Below, piece by piece: positions 1 to 12,100 of a stretch of DNA of 64,000 nt. Each line of letters starts with the position of its first letter. The first letter of the stretch is position 1. Position numbers and translations under genes: made by a program. The notes beneath the pieces are model-generated. The model saw nothing but the letters and a program-made list of their open reading frames with translations. It had not been told where the DNA came from and made no database searches. Origin of the DNA: Pyrenophora tritici-repentis (Eukaryota; Ascomycota; Dothideomycetes; Pleosporales; Pleosporaceae); the NCBI RefSeq assembly GCF_003171515.1, contig NC_089397.1, forward strand, positions 1,364,001 through 1,428,000. Reading direction: 5' to 3'.

Positions 1-347
1 GAGGTTTGCTAGTAAGAAAGGCAGTCGCACAGCTCACGATAGCGTGTAATTACAGCTACCCCGCTTATTGTCGGAGCTGTCGGTGCAGCTCAACCTCGTG
101 AACGGGGCCATTTCGCTACTCAATTGGAAGGTGGGGGAAATTATGATTCATCGTGCCTGCCGACGGGCTTATCGTCGCGTGGTCTACATGTGCGCTAGCG
201 CCCATCCTTCGTCCAACGTCGAGCAGTTATGGGGAAAGTGCAATAACAGTCTCTACATTGTGAATGTTGTGATTACCACGGGAGGAGCGTCGGAGACTGG
301 AGAAAGCTATCCCTTGTGTGAAAATTCCCAATTGGTATCTAATAGCT
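1..347. other. Left-edge region without a supported gene
   Basis: I see no gene here. A 103-codon open frame on the plus strand runs into the antisense of the amidase end and has no domain-like or intron-like features. The region probably holds the amidase 3' untranslated sequence. Confidence 0.4.
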
Positions 348-2302
348 CTAAGACGTGCACTTCAATATGGTATCGATAGCCTTGGCCGCACCTAGCGCCT
401 TCTCCTCCTGCAACCTGCGTGATACTATCTGTACGCCTATTGGCATTCCATCCATCGCATCCAAATCAAAAGTGTTCCAATTCCATTCGTCTAGCGTATT
501 CCGGGGTTGGTATAAGCCCATGAGTCCTGCAGCCTCGCCATCAAGCTCTTTCGATACCTGGCCAGCGGGTAGCACTACAGCGGGGTAGTCGACAAAGTTG
601 AACACCTTGGTGTACCCAACCCATCGACACTTCCGATGTGGAACTGCGGAATGTGGCATGACTGGTGTTAGTAGTACATCGATTGGCTTGCCGCTTTTCT
701 CTGACTTGGTGGAGTTCCAGAGGTCGAGGTAGCGCTTCTGCAGTTCCAGTTTCTTCTTGTTCAGTTGCCAGTACTCGTATACAGAGACGGGTTTCCCCTT
801 GTTGATCAGGGCCTCCACGTGTGGAATAAACGGCTCGCCGCCAGCTTCGACGTCCCGTCGGATGTCTTCACCGCCGTCTGCCGTGTAGTACTGATCCTGG
901 TCAATGTCAGTGACGGGATGCATGGGTTAGTATTGGCAAATATACCATAATATCAATGCAATTTTGATGAAGACTACCTGGGCTCCATGACACCACTTCA
1001 TGTCCTGCCTTTTCTAGCTTTGATGCAACCTCGTCTATTACGCGCGAGATGGGTGGGTGGCATTTGACAACGCCATCATCCCGCATGACCGCAACTATCA
1101 ACGGTCTTGACTGAGCATCTTCGTAGACTTGAGAGCGCCAAGGCACGGGACAGCACTTTGGATCTTGGTCCCAAGGGCTTGCATCAATGACGGCCTTGGT
1201 GACTGCAACGAGGGAGTCCATGTTGCGTGCCATCGGCCCTATGACGGAAGGTACGTGCTCTTGGCCGTCGGTTGAAACTGATACGCCTTGGTAAGGAAGC
1301 CGTGTACTACTCGGCTTAAGGGCGTATAGTCCGTTCATGTGGGACGGTATTCGCACGCTACCTCCAATATCAGTGCCCCACCCAACCATAGAGCCTTGGA
1401 GGGACAGAAGCGTCGCTTCTCCCCCGGTAGAGCCTCCGCAGGTGAAAGCGGGGTCTTTGGGATGAACAGTGAGGCCCCAGAGTGGATTGTCTGTCTCGCA
1501 CCACTACCAAACGTCAGCCCAACAGTCCTGAGGGCTGATTGCGGAAACATTTCCGCGTACCATGATGCTCTGTGGCAGATTTGATTTTGCAACAATGATT
1601 GCGCCCATTTCTTTTAGTAAGGAAACCAACACACAGTCTTGCTGCGCGGGCTTGAAGGCGCGCCCGACATAGCCTAGTGTGCTATCATATCCCTTGACAT
1701 CGAATTGGTCTTTGAGAGTCATGGGCACCCCATGCAGTGGCCCAACAAGCCGGCCATTTTGCTTGAAGAAATCGTCCAGCTCATTGGCCTGCCTGATTGC
1801 ATCTTCGAAGAAAATCTCTGTAAGACTACGCGGGTTAGTATTGCAATCCACGCTCGAAGTAGGATTAAGACCTGCCAGTTTGTCTGTCTATGTCAGCGAA
1901 ATCTGGGGTACAGAGCTTGGCGTAGGGGCGGGCCGTACGCGTCGATGTGCGTCTATAGCGCTGACAAAGTGGTGTGAGAATGATACGATGTTTCAAGAGG
2001 CTGCTGACCTCACCGGTTGATGTAGGCATAGAGCAGCTGCGATGCCGTCATAGCACGAGTTGTGATGGCGATCGAAACTGAGTCAACGCCATCAACTGCC
2101 GTCAATTCACGAAGATTGCCATTCGTATTTTGAGACCTATTAAGCTGCCGTCGTCGTCAGCTTGCTCGGTTGTGTCGCAGATTGGCGGGTGTACCTCGGA
2201 TTGTATTGTTTCAGCATCAACGAATCTCTGTATGGCTTCATCACGTAACTGTTTCTTTTTGGTAGCCGTCTGCTGCCATTGAGGGCCATGGGAGATGGTC
2301 AT
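348..2302 (-). CDS. Amidase (amidase signature family, acetamidase-like)
   Basis: Likely hydrolyses a carboxylic amide to acid plus ammonia. My model has exons 348-896, 946-1503, 1561-1825, 1876-1883, 1939-1960, 2014-2144 and 2195-2302, giving 546 residues in a closed frame, the usual length of fungal amidases. The Ser-cisSer-Lys triad is visible: Lys in TLKDQFDVKG, the cis-Ser in GGSTGGEA and the nucleophile Ser in GTDIGGSVRIP. The start is the ATG before TISHGPQW; another ATG lies 54 bases upstream in frame. The third and fourth coding exons are tiny (22 and 8 bases), and the intron after the 8-base exon would be GC-AG; a read-through alternative there also stays open. No stop or frameshift is required. 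Neighbouring flavin enzymes suggest amide or aromatic catabolism, but the substrate is unknown. Confidence 0.85.
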
Positions 2303-2829
2303 GATTGTTGAGGGAGGCAATACTGGAGACTGGAGTGGCGCGTATGTAATGTGCACCCGTGGACTCTTTACTACACACGGTACCTATCAACGAGAATACA
2401 CTTGGCTGAAAAGCGCTCGATAATCGGGCCTCGCGGGGATTTCGGGCTCAGATATGGGCAGCCTATGCAGCGTTGTGCCCGTATCTGCGGCTCTTGAGGT
2501 ATGAATAGTGGGGGAGGATGCAGGGGAGCCAGCGTCGACGGGGGAAGCTGCCGCCTGTTGCCGAAAGTCTCGACTGGCTCACGACGGCACGCATGCGCCC
2601 ATGCCTGTCCTTTGCACAGCGTCACCCCATTACAGGGAAACCTTTTCGCCGCCAGCAGTACATGAAGGCAGAGTCCGCGGCGCCATGGCAGTCGTCAATG
2701 GGTTGAAAATGGGCAGCAGCTCAGCAGAGAATCAGACGTTGCCCCTCCATCTTCCTCCCGTACCTGTGTACCCCCATCTTTGCCTTAACTTAGTGGCCGA
2801 CTATTACTGCATACAGCCGACTTTAAAGA
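2303..2829. other. Divergent intergenic region, amidase / monooxygenase
   Basis: About 0.5 kb between two divergent genes, presumably holding both promoters. Open frames of 60-144 codons here overlap each other on both strands and show no recognisable features. I see no repeat or clear site. Confidence 0.4.
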
Positions 2830-4894
2830 ATGGCTTCAATATGGTCACTCATGAAGCGCTCAACGTCAACGTCGACCAGTCCACCTACGTCAGTCAGGCA
2901 GAAGATGGCTCCCGGTGTGACCAGCCGAAGCAGCGTGAGTGAGTCCCGATCGACGGGGAGCAGCTTGGAGGGGACGCCGCAGTTTGTACACGCACAAGAT
3001 ACCGACTATTCGAGCTTCATGAGTGATGTCATGGTCGTCGGCGCAGGGCCCGGTGGCCTCATGCTCGCGTATGTGTTATTGTAGTGTGGGCCGCAAGACT
3101 CTCTCTGACCGTCACAGCGACAACCTCGTCCGATTTGGCATAAAGACGCGTATCATCGACGACCGACCCGATCGAACCTCGACCGGACGTGCCGATGGAA
3201 TCCAACCAAAGTCGATCGAAACGCTGCGCCAGATGCGTCTTGCCGAGCCATTGCTACGAAAGGGCGTCAAGATCTACGACATTGCTTTCTGGAAGTCGAC
3301 GGCCGAGCAGTCGTTGCACCGCACTGGTCGTGAGGTCCACTACCCCCCAGTGGTTGACCTGCTCGACCCCTACATCCTATTAGTACACCAGGGAATGGTG
3401 GAAAGCGTATTTGAAGATGACTTGAGGGAACGCGGTGTTGTCGTTCTAAGGAACACGGCCTTTGTTGACTTTGAGTACACGCCAATGTCCATCCGTCCCC
3501 TCACCGTCAACTGTCAACAAAACGTCAATCACGTGAAGAAGACCTTCTCCGCGCGATACATAGTGGGCTGTGATGGTGCGCATTCCAAAGTGCGCAAGTG
3601 CATACCGGGAGCGACGCCTGTGGGCTCTTCGACCGATGCCATCTGGGGCGTATTGGATGGCGTGCTTGACACCGACTTCCCTGACATCTGGAGCAAAGTG
3701 GTCGTCCAGCACGACACACTCGGATCAGTCCTCATGATCCCCCGTGAGAGAGGCCTTACCCGGCTATACATCGAGCTACGGCCAGACTCGACCGAGGTGG
3801 CTGGTGCAAAGGAAACCACACAAGAGTTCGTGCAAAAGCGAGCGCAGACGATATTACACCCCTATCGCTTGGAGTGGAGGAATGTAGAGTGGTTCAGCCG
3901 CTACAGGATCGGACAACGGGTAGCAGCGCGCTTCACTGACGACCAACAACGGGTCTTCATCGCCGGCGACGCGAGCCACACTCACTCGCCCAAGGCAGCG
4001 CAAGGAATGAACACATCGATGCACGACGCATGGAATCTTGCCTGGAAGCTCAACTTCGCTACGCGCGGTCTTGCGAAGCCTGCACTGCTCGAATCCTACG
4101 AACAGGAGCGACAGAAGATTGCCAAGGATCTCATCGACTTCGACTACGAGCACGCTAATGCTTTCCACGCCGGTGACCCAGCAGCGTTAGCTGCAAATTT
4201 CGCTAAGAACGTCGCCTTCATCTCCGGCTATGGCGTCAACTACGATCCCAATACCCTCAACGTGCTTGCAAAGGGCTACAACCGGGGTCACTTGAAGCCA
4301 GGCTTCTTATTACCGCCTGCAAAGGTCACCCGCTTCATCGATGCCAACCCGGTAGACATCCAGACGGATATCCCAGCCCTGGGCCAATTTCGTATCTACT
4401 TCTTCACTCACAACATCCGAAATTCCATGCCTTTCCTGGAAACTGTGTGTCATGCACATTCGGGGAACAGCTCATATGTTGGCCGAGTAACCGCTGCTGG
4501 CAACGCCTCATACACTGTTCAGCCTCCCCTGGCAGCACCACACGATCAATTTGTCATTCCCGAACGATACACTCCAGTTAGCGGCGTCTTCACATACGCC
4601 CTAGTCACCGATGAGGACCGCAACAACTTTGAGATTAAGGATCTGCCTCCGGTGCTCCGCGAGTCATCTTTTACGTTGTATCTCGACGACGTCCCGGAAA
4701 AGGATACCCGTAAGCAGACATGTATGCAGAAGTGGCTGGACGGGCTTGATGAAAATGAGGTTGTGGTTGTTAATGCCCGGCCAGACGGTTACGTGGGCAC
4801 TGTCAAGCGATTTGCAGATGGAAGTAGAGACAATGGTACTAGGGCTGTGCTCTGGATGGACCAGTACTATGAGCAGTTCATGCGGGATATATAG
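2830..4894 (+). CDS. FAD-dependent aromatic monooxygenase (phenol 2-monooxygenase / 3-hydroxybenzoate 4-monooxygenase type)
   Basis: Predicted to hydroxylate a phenolic ring using NAD(P)H and O2. Exons 2830-3068 and 3118-4894 give 671 residues; the 49-base intron falls inside the Rossmann region. The FAD dinucleotide motif reads VMVVGAGPGGLMLA. The conserved second FAD motif is FIAGDASHTHSPKAAQGMNT, followed by HDAWNLAWKLN. The C-terminal third is the thioredoxin-like dimerisation domain of phenol hydroxylases and ends in the typical VVNARPDGYVGTV. The N-terminus is uncertain: in-frame ATGs at 2830, 2851, 2905 and 3019 precede the FAD motif, and the Ser/Thr-rich stretch from 2830 is longer than usual. 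It is divergent from the amidase. Substrate cannot be assigned from sequence. Confidence 0.88.
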
Positions 4895-5256
4895 AGCATG
4901 CTCATTGTTAGATTTAGTTCGCATTGCTTAGAAATTGAAGAATAAAGATACAGCTTAAACATGTGTTTATCCAACGTTCATTGCTCGAGATGCAGCAGCA
5001 GTAGCTACTAGACACAATCAAGTTGTGCTAATCTTCATCGAATGAAATCAATACACGTTACTCCACAAAGGGACCACAGCGCGGGAACCACGAGTGAAAT
5101 TCAATTGAAGCCCAGGCTCACAAGCGACACGTGATGATGCACGAGCCAGCATCCGTACTGCCTAGACTGCCATCATAATGCGATTTCTCACCAATCTCGT
5201 ACAATAACCAGATTTGCGCAATTATTCTGGCAGATCAACAAAGCCCTGGAATTGAA
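4895..5256. other. Intergenic region
   Basis: Holds the 3' end of the monooxygenase and the promoter of the downstream oxidoreductase. I see no gene or repeat. Confidence 0.4.
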
Positions 5257-6901
5257 ATGGGTGTTGTTGTATCGATCCTACAAGATGCATTCATAGTCCT
5301 CGTCTCAACAGTCTCCCTTCTAAAAGCTTTGTCTACCGAGTTCAACCAGGCTTTGAAGCGTGCATCCCAATCTCCCGGTCTTCCAAACCCCAAGCCATCC
5401 CAAACATACTGGCTCAGCGACCCTCCACATCCCGAACTCGTCAATGTAAGCTCGCCCGAGTTACCGAAAACCGCGGATGTGGTTATCATCGGTTCTGGAA
5501 TTGCGGGCGCTGCTGTCGCGCGGTCGTTACTACACGAGCGACGTCGCCGCAACTCCCGTACGGATGAAAAGGTGGTTGTTCTCGACGCTCGACAGCTTTG
5601 CAGCGGTGCCACTGCTCGGAATGGCGGTCATATCAAACCTGCGGCGTACGAGTCCTTTTCTCGGTTCAGCAAGCTTTTTCCAAAGGATCGTGCTGCTGCC
5701 TTGACGCGTTTTCAATCTCGGCATATTGAGTGCTTGGTTAGTTTGTGCGAAAGCGAAGGCATTGAATGTGCCGAAGCTCGTAAGGTCGAGACTGTTGACC
5801 TTTTTTTGGACGGCCAGAGTTTCGCCAAGGCTGTCGCTAATGTTGATGAATTAAAGAGATGGTTGCCTGAGGTTGGGATTGCAGTGTGGAGGGGAGATCA
5901 AGTACAAGAGGTTTGAATATTACCTCAGGTAACAGAAGAAACACCAAAACTGACAGAGATAGGAGTTCGGTGTCAACAATAGCGTCGTCGGTGCGCTGTC
6001 ATACCAAGCAGGTGCTATCTGGGCGTATCGATTCGTTGCATCTATCTGGAACGGCCTTCTAAATGATTTTCCTCATAGCCTCTCTGTTGAGATAAACACT
6101 CCTGTAGAGTCAATAAGTCTTCCAGAGGAGGCTCCGAAAAGCTTCCCATACGCTTTGAAAACCTCCCGAGGAATTATATTTGCCCGTCAAATAATTCACG
6201 CCACCAACGGCTTCGCAAGTCATCTTGTCCCGGGACTGCGCAGCAAGATCGTGGGTGCACGAGCCCACATGTCTGCCCAGCACCCAGGACAACGGTTCCC
6301 ATACGCCGGCGGTTTGCACTCCTGGGGTGTAGTTTACGGCGAGGGCTTTGACTACGCCACACAAAGACCATCGAAAGCAGATGGTTCAAAAGGCGATCTA
6401 ATGATTGGAGGCGGCTTCATGCGATCGCTGAAACAAGGTATTGATCAAGTCGGTCTGTACGACGATGGCCCCCTGCTCGAACCTCTCACCGCCATACACA
6501 TTGCCGGTATCTTTCCCGCGATCTTCCATCCCAAATGGGGTGCTGGTGCCGAGTTGAAGCAGACATGGTCTGGCATTCTCGGTCTGACTGGAGACTCTCT
6601 TCCACTAGTAGGCCGCGTGGACGCAAAATTAACAGGACGAGACATCAAACGACGAAAACGCATATCAAACGACGAGTGTGGAGAGTGGATCGTGGCCGGT
6701 TTCGCCGGCGAAGGTATGGTATGGGCATGGCTCTCGGGAGCTGCTCTTGGTATCATGATTGCTGGATGCGAAGACGAAGACCTATCCGAAGTACCTGGTA
6801 GGCCAGGTGGAAAACTGAGAGAGTGGTTTCCACGCGAGCTGTTGGTGTCACAGGAGAGGATACGCAGTGCTGATATTAGTAATTTGGCCAATCAGTTGTA
6901 A
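5257..6901 (+). CDS. FAD-dependent oxidoreductase of the DAO family
   Basis: Exons 5257-5910 and 5963-6901 give 530 residues. The nucleotide-binding motif VVIIGSGIAGAAVARSLL lies near residues 75-92, followed by the CSGATARNGGHIKP segment typical of glycine/D-amino-acid/sarcosine-oxidase-like proteins (DAO domain). A C-terminal GLTGDSLPLVGRV segment and a GFAGEGMVWAW FAD contact complete the fold. The first 25 residues are hydrophobic (ILQDAFIVLVSTVSLL) and could be a membrane anchor. The intron acceptor was chosen because it restores the frame to EFGVNNSVVG. It lies in the same direction as the upstream monooxygenase. A role in oxidising an amine or amino acid is inference; the substrate is unknown. 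Confidence 0.85.
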
Positions 6902-7150
6902 AGTCATGCATTCATGATTCATTTAGATACATTTGCTTGCGAGAGACTCCGAGTCCTTCATAATGACCAGCTGGCGCGATATATGATACCAACACTCCCC
7001 CTGAGAGAGTTCTGCTCCAAGCACTGGGCTTAACCCCGCCATCGCGTGTACCTAAGCGAGACCCAAAAGCTTTCAGTAACTGCAGGAACCCTTGGTGTAC
7101 TAAACTGAGAAATCCTCGATTACATGATTTAGAAAAGAGCTCTATGCTGC

Positions 7151-7468
7151 CTAGCAACCGAACCTTGTAACAAAAACCCCAATGCGGACCTTGTCTTCGC
7201 ATGCAGCATGGCGGCCGTTCTGCAGTTGGCACTTATCGTTGAAGCACTCGTTGTAAACGGCAAAGAAATTCGTCGTTTCACAATGCTGGTTGCCAGAATT
7301 GTAGTCCGAGTGATCGATAGCATCGCATGCTGCTTGTGTGGCGGTAGGGTCGGTGTTACCCGTAGCCCCGTCAACGCAGCGGCATTTTCTGAACCCGGCC
7401 TTGGCGGAGACGGTTTGCAGCATCATCTGGACACCCAGCAGAGCTGTGAGAGACTTGGAAAGGTACAT
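7151..7468 (-). CDS. Small secreted cysteine-rich protein (8 Cys)
   Basis: A 105-residue protein starting with a probable signal peptide (hydrophobic core LTALLGVQMMLQTVSA, cleavage near residue 23). Eight cysteines follow, in a CxC pair, four spaced single positions, one near the end, and a C-terminal Cys as the last residue. There is no recognisable domain. Even cysteine number, small size and secretion fit candidate effectors or apoplastic proteins of plant-associated fungi; this is inference. A weak alternative splice donor (AAG|GTCCGC) near the 3' end could change the last 12 residues. It lies about 1 kb from a transposon nest. Confidence 0.65.
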   Translation of the reverse strand: MYLSKSLTALLGVQMMLQTVSAKAGFRKCRCVDGATGNTDPTATQAACDAIDHSDYNSGNQHCETTNFFAVYNECFNDKCQLQNGRHAACEDKVRIGVFVTRFGC

Positions 7469-8496
7469 ATTCTTCGCTGTAGTGGTATATATATTAGATG
7501 TGTAAATAGCGTATTTTTGATTGGCCTCACTTACACCTTTGTTGAACTAGAGTAGGATGTGTTGGTTATAGACTTCGATGAAGTTGGCTGTTTGAAGGAA
7601 TAGTAAAGAAGTAGTAGCGAATTCACTTTATCCTAGGTACGGGCTGGAAGTCAAGTCTAGGAAAAAGGTTGTTTTTGATGCTAGAAAATTAGTTATTTCG
7701 ACGAAAGAAACATTACAATATATAGTTATAGGACAAACTAGGAAGAGCATGGCCGTTCCAATCTCATGGAGGCTTTGCCGGGTTTCTTTTAGTCCAAGTT
7801 CTTATTCAGGAGACTTTGCATGCTGAGTGCGTTCATGCTAGAATGACTAGTGCAAGGGTGATGCGAATACGAATGAGCTGTTTTGGTATAACTCGTAAGC
7901 TGACATGTCACTCCTCTTCTCACATTGTATCGTCGTGATTAGCTTCATTCTTAGTTTCTTGGTCTGTAAAATCATAGCAGTTTGCTATTGGCTTGGGACG
8001 TACCTAAGTGCTCACCTCCTCGAACCGCGAGTCCCATAACGGCGCGTCTGCGATATTTAAGGATAGACATGGCATGTATAGCGAAAGAGAGTTCGGCCCT
8101 ATACCACTCATCGACGCAGCAAATGTCAACCTAATAGTATTGCAGTCCATATTTATAAGCTTACTCACTGCCTAGGTAGATATAGAAGCAAGTTTCTGAA
8201 CTACTGTGTACTATCTTGCGCCTACTTTAGTTTGAACCGATGTCTGGTTGAGCATGCAGGCTAACCTTCTTCTTTAAAAGGACTTGTGATCATGTAACCG
8301 GGCCGATATGGTTATTATCGCCTACTGCTACTTTCGCGAGTGTCGCCTTACCATATCTATCTGCCCCTATGTAGGTGAAAGCATCGTACAAGGAGACTTA
8401 GTGCAGTTAGTCGAAGCTGGGGATTGTGAAACCGCTTTGCCTGCATAGGTACCGCTTGCTCTTCTCGAGATGCCGCCACTACCACCGAATGTGGTA
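7469..8496. other. Gene-poor stretch between secreted protein and transposon nest
   Basis: About 1 kb with no supported open frame. It presumably holds the promoter of the secreted protein and ordinary intergenic DNA up to the TA dinucleotide at 8495-8496 used as transposon target. Confidence 0.5.
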
Positions 8497-8547
8497 ACGT
8501 GTCCGTGCGCGTGATGCGCGGATTCGCGTGATGCGCGGGGAACACCA
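8497..8547 (+). repeat. Left terminal inverted repeat
   Basis: 51 bases starting ACGTGTCCGTGCGC and matching the reverse complement of 16597-16647 at every base. Inside it the 14-mer CGCGTGATGCGCGG occurs twice, at about 8508 and 8525, possibly as transposase-binding sites. Confidence 0.95.
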
Positions 8548-8686
8548 TATCCACTACTTCAAAAATGAAGCTATTAAGCCACGTATATAAGCTGTTATTA
8601 TACGAATTTATAGAGGGGGAGTAATTAGATGCTTGCGATCAACTTGTACTATCTATATTTTGATGGGAGGTTGACGTTGCGGCCAC

Positions 8687-8704
8687 GTGATGTGAGCTTT
8701 GATG
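8687..8704. repeat. LINE target-site duplication, copy 1
   Basis: The 18-mer GTGATGTGAGCTTTGATG occurs here and again at 14731-14748. These two copies flank the LINE, while sequence outside them reads continuously as transposase 3' end. Confidence 0.9.
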
Positions 8705-8720
8705 TTGATGTTGATGTTGA
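8705..8720 (-). repeat. Hexamer-repeat 3' tail of the LINE
   Basis: On the plus strand TTGATG units follow directly after the target duplication, whose own last bases are GATG. The LINE transcript would thus end in ATCAAC/CAACAT-type repeats. Confidence 0.6.
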
Positions 8721-9127
8721 TTATGGTTTAACGCCCTATCTGTAACCTCCCATAGGGTATTCGGGCGGGTCCCGCCGTGGTCTTATAGTGCTGTCGCACT
8801 TGCCTCGTGGAACCTATTCCTAGGTGTTTTGTATCTAAGGGGAGTGATGTCCTGCCTATATACATGTTCGTGAAAAGGACTCCCGCCATTTGAAGCCGTT
8901 TTCCTACAATATTCTAGTATTTCGTGGCTTGCGCCTTTGATCGATGCAGTACAGTAACTGCTTTTTAGAGAGAGAAACGAAAAAGTAACAAGAGGCAATT
9001 TGAGATATAATAAAAGGTTTGAGAGAGAGCGTGTGGGTTGTGGCATCTATGCGGCGTTTTGCCGCGAATCCTACACTGAATAATGCCAAGGAATTCAGCG
9101 GGTCTTTGTGAAATTCAAAAATAGAAA

Positions 9128-12100
9128 TCACTCGTCATAGAAGGAGTTCGTTACCTTCACGAAGGTCTCGAACTCTTGTGGCTGGTCTATTAATTGCGCG
9201 AGGTACGCTAGGCCTTCCTGTCTTGTGCGAGGGGGCACGATGGGGCGTAGAGGCCACTTCTTGAAGTGTGTTGTGGCTCTCTTGCAGAACACTAGGTGTT
9301 CTGGCGTCTTGGGCCTGCCGCATAGGCATTTCGAGGTATCCTCGTGGTTGAATTTTCGGTGGTACCATTCAAAGTCGCCATGCGTTGAGCGTATCATAAG
9401 GACTTTCGCGAGTATCCTTCGGGGTAGCCATAGCGCTGCGGGCGTGCGCCTAGTATCGTATGGCAGCTGCCATTGCGTGTACCATGCTGATAGCCTACTG
9501 CTCTTATCCTTCCACCAAGTGTCCCTTGTATGTTCGAGGAGGCGGCGGCCTACTGTTCGTATACCGGATCTTGTGGGGGAGGCGGCCATGCCGTATGGCT
9601 GGTGCGGGTCTTTGGCCTCGTTGTCAGCCAGCTGGTCGGCGAGTTCGTTTCCAACAATCTTCATGTGTCCCGGCGCCCACCGCGTTTTCACGCTGTAGGC
9701 CTCCATAGCTCCATGAATTTGGAGGAACGCCCATTGGGAGGAGGCAGGGGCGGCTCCGCGTATGCCCCATATTACCGAAGTGCTGTCTATGCAGAGTACG
9801 ATCTCCCTCTGGCTAGGCAGTGAGAGTTGTAGTGCGTGTTTGAGTCCTCTGCACGCGCCTATAGCCTCCGCATCGAAGACGTGGCTAAGGGCATTTAGTG
9901 AGCCTTGTCCAGTCGCCACGGCGGCCTGGCCCTGGTATATAGCGTACCCGTAAGTGACCACCCTTGTACCGTTGATTTGTTGTTCAGACCCGTCTGAGAA
10001 GACAGTGATTGTCTCTTGTCCAAGAGACTCCCACCAGATGGTGAAATTCTGGGCAGCAATGTCCTTTCCTTGCCCTTGCGTTGGGTCCTGCCTCGACCCG
10101 TATGAAAAGTGAGGGCTGGCTAGGACGTTTCGGGGTGTGGCGGGTAGCAGTTGTGCTACGCGCTGAACCTTCGATCTTGGTATCCGTCGGTTGCCCGCTG
10201 CGCGTCCTCGTATGACTAGTGGCAGTGTAGTTCTATTAGTAAGTGGGTGCTTGTCGTCTATCGTGCGTAGGTGAACCGCAAAGCGGAGCTTAGCCTCCTC
10301 CAGCGCCACCTGTGCCGACGGCATCGCAGCTTCTCTTAGCAGTACTGCGTTTGGTGTTGTCCTCCACGCAGGGAGGATTGCCTTCGTGGCTGCTACTAGT
10401 GCCTGATCTATCGTGGTTAGGTGCCAGCCTACCCTAGTGCTGACCGTGGGTTTACGGGAAACCCTTGCAATTCGTGGGTTCTTCGTCCTGCCCTCGTACC
10501 ATGTTTCGGCTCCGTATAGTAGTATGGGCAGGATACATGTTATGGCTGCCTTGCGTAGCGATCCTGCTGGAGGGCCGTGGGCTGTGTTGGCGAGGCTCCG
10601 GAGGTGGTTCGCTACTTTCCTGGCTTGCGCCGCCCTTTCCGCGACGTGCTTCTTGAAAGTTAGTCTCCTATCAAACCACACCCCAAGCCAGCGCAGCGCT
10701 GTCTGGCTTCCCCCCTGCGCAGGGGCTATAGGGTGAATTGTTTGATCTTCCAATTGGATTGGCGGCGCATGTAGTCCTTTCTGGCGCGTGAGGTGGATCA
10801 GCTCCCGTTTCTCTGGTGCAAACGTGATCTTGTTCGCAGCTCCCCATTCATTGATAGATTTGAGGTCCTCTGCTAGCAGTGCGACGTTCTCGTCTAAAGA
10901 GTGGGAGACCCGGTATAGGTTGATGTCGTCGGCATACCCGAACCGGAGTTTTCGGTCCTGGTTGAGTAGTTCAGCTAGGTATAGGGTGTATAGGACCGGT
11001 GATAGCGGCGATCCCTGCGGGGTGCCGCAGGCCACTCGATGTACAGGTGTAGTGACATTGCCTAGGCGTACTCGCACCCTCCTTTCCGACAGGAAGTTCT
11101 GGATAAATTTCCGGAGTAGGGGTGGCCACCCTTGTTGCCGCATTCGGTGTAGTAGCCTGTTTTTCAGTAGCGCGTCAAACGCCCCTTGGACGTCTAACGT
11201 GAGCATAGAGACATGCTCGTGTCTTGACCAAGCCATCTCCACGTCGTGTGTGAATGCGGTCGCCAGGTTCATCGCAGAGCGTTTTGGCAGCGCTCCACCG
11301 TGCTGTGGGCTTAGGATGTCAAAAGCCATAGCTGTGTGTGCTATGCGCCTTGCTATGATACGCTCGAGTCCCTTCCCTAGACAGGACGATAGGGCAATTG
11401 GTCTCATTGATCTGGGTGAGGACTTATCCTTCTTCCCGACTTTGGGTATCATGGCCACTTCTACCGTCTTCCAGGCGGCTGGGTAGTGGCCTTGTTCCAT
11501 GCACGCCCGGTAGATGCCTAGCACTAGGTGTCTAATGTGTTCCCAGCATGCCTTTAGGAGTCGGACGGTCACCTGATCGGGTCCTGGGGAGGTGCTAGAT
11601 ACTCCAATCACGTAGCGTTCAGTCTCCTCCATCGATATGTATGTGTCCCATGGTAGTGGCGTGGTTTGCGGGTCGTTGTCAAGAGGCGGTGGTTCTAGGA
11701 GGTCGTCCTCCGCCGAAAAACGGTCGAGGATTGCCTCTCTAAGTGCCTCAGCTTTCTCGAGTGGTGCTGTGATTGTCCTACCTTCGATTACAAGTGGGGT
11801 GTCCCGTTGGTCGAATGATAGTTTATGCCAGCCTACTAGCTTGTATAGATCTTTGTCGTTATTACAGCCGTCTATGCGCTGCTGCCAGTACGTTCTCTTG
11901 GCTTTTCGTACCGTAGCTAGGAACGCACGGGTGGCTTCTGAGGGGGATTGGCCATAGTCCGACTTTTCCTGGATATGCCGCTTATACGCCACTCTACAGT
12001 CCTCTGTCCACCATGGGGCGGAGTGGCCTTTTTCTCTATTTGGTGTTCCCGCCGCGTGCATTGCATCTCCTATAGCTTGGGTGATTCTAGCTATGCTTGC

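Noticed and set aside
68..379. 103-codon plus frame at the left edge
   Set aside because: It overlaps the amidase end in antisense and has no protein-like features.
2371..2625. 84-codon minus frame between amidase and monooxygenase
   Set aside because: Overlapped by equally long frames on the other strand; no motif or intron signal.
8357..8554. 65-codon minus frame over the left transposon end
   Set aside because: It crosses the terminal repeat and has no coding features.
10788..11486. 232-codon plus frame
   Set aside because: Antisense shadow of the LINE reverse transcriptase.
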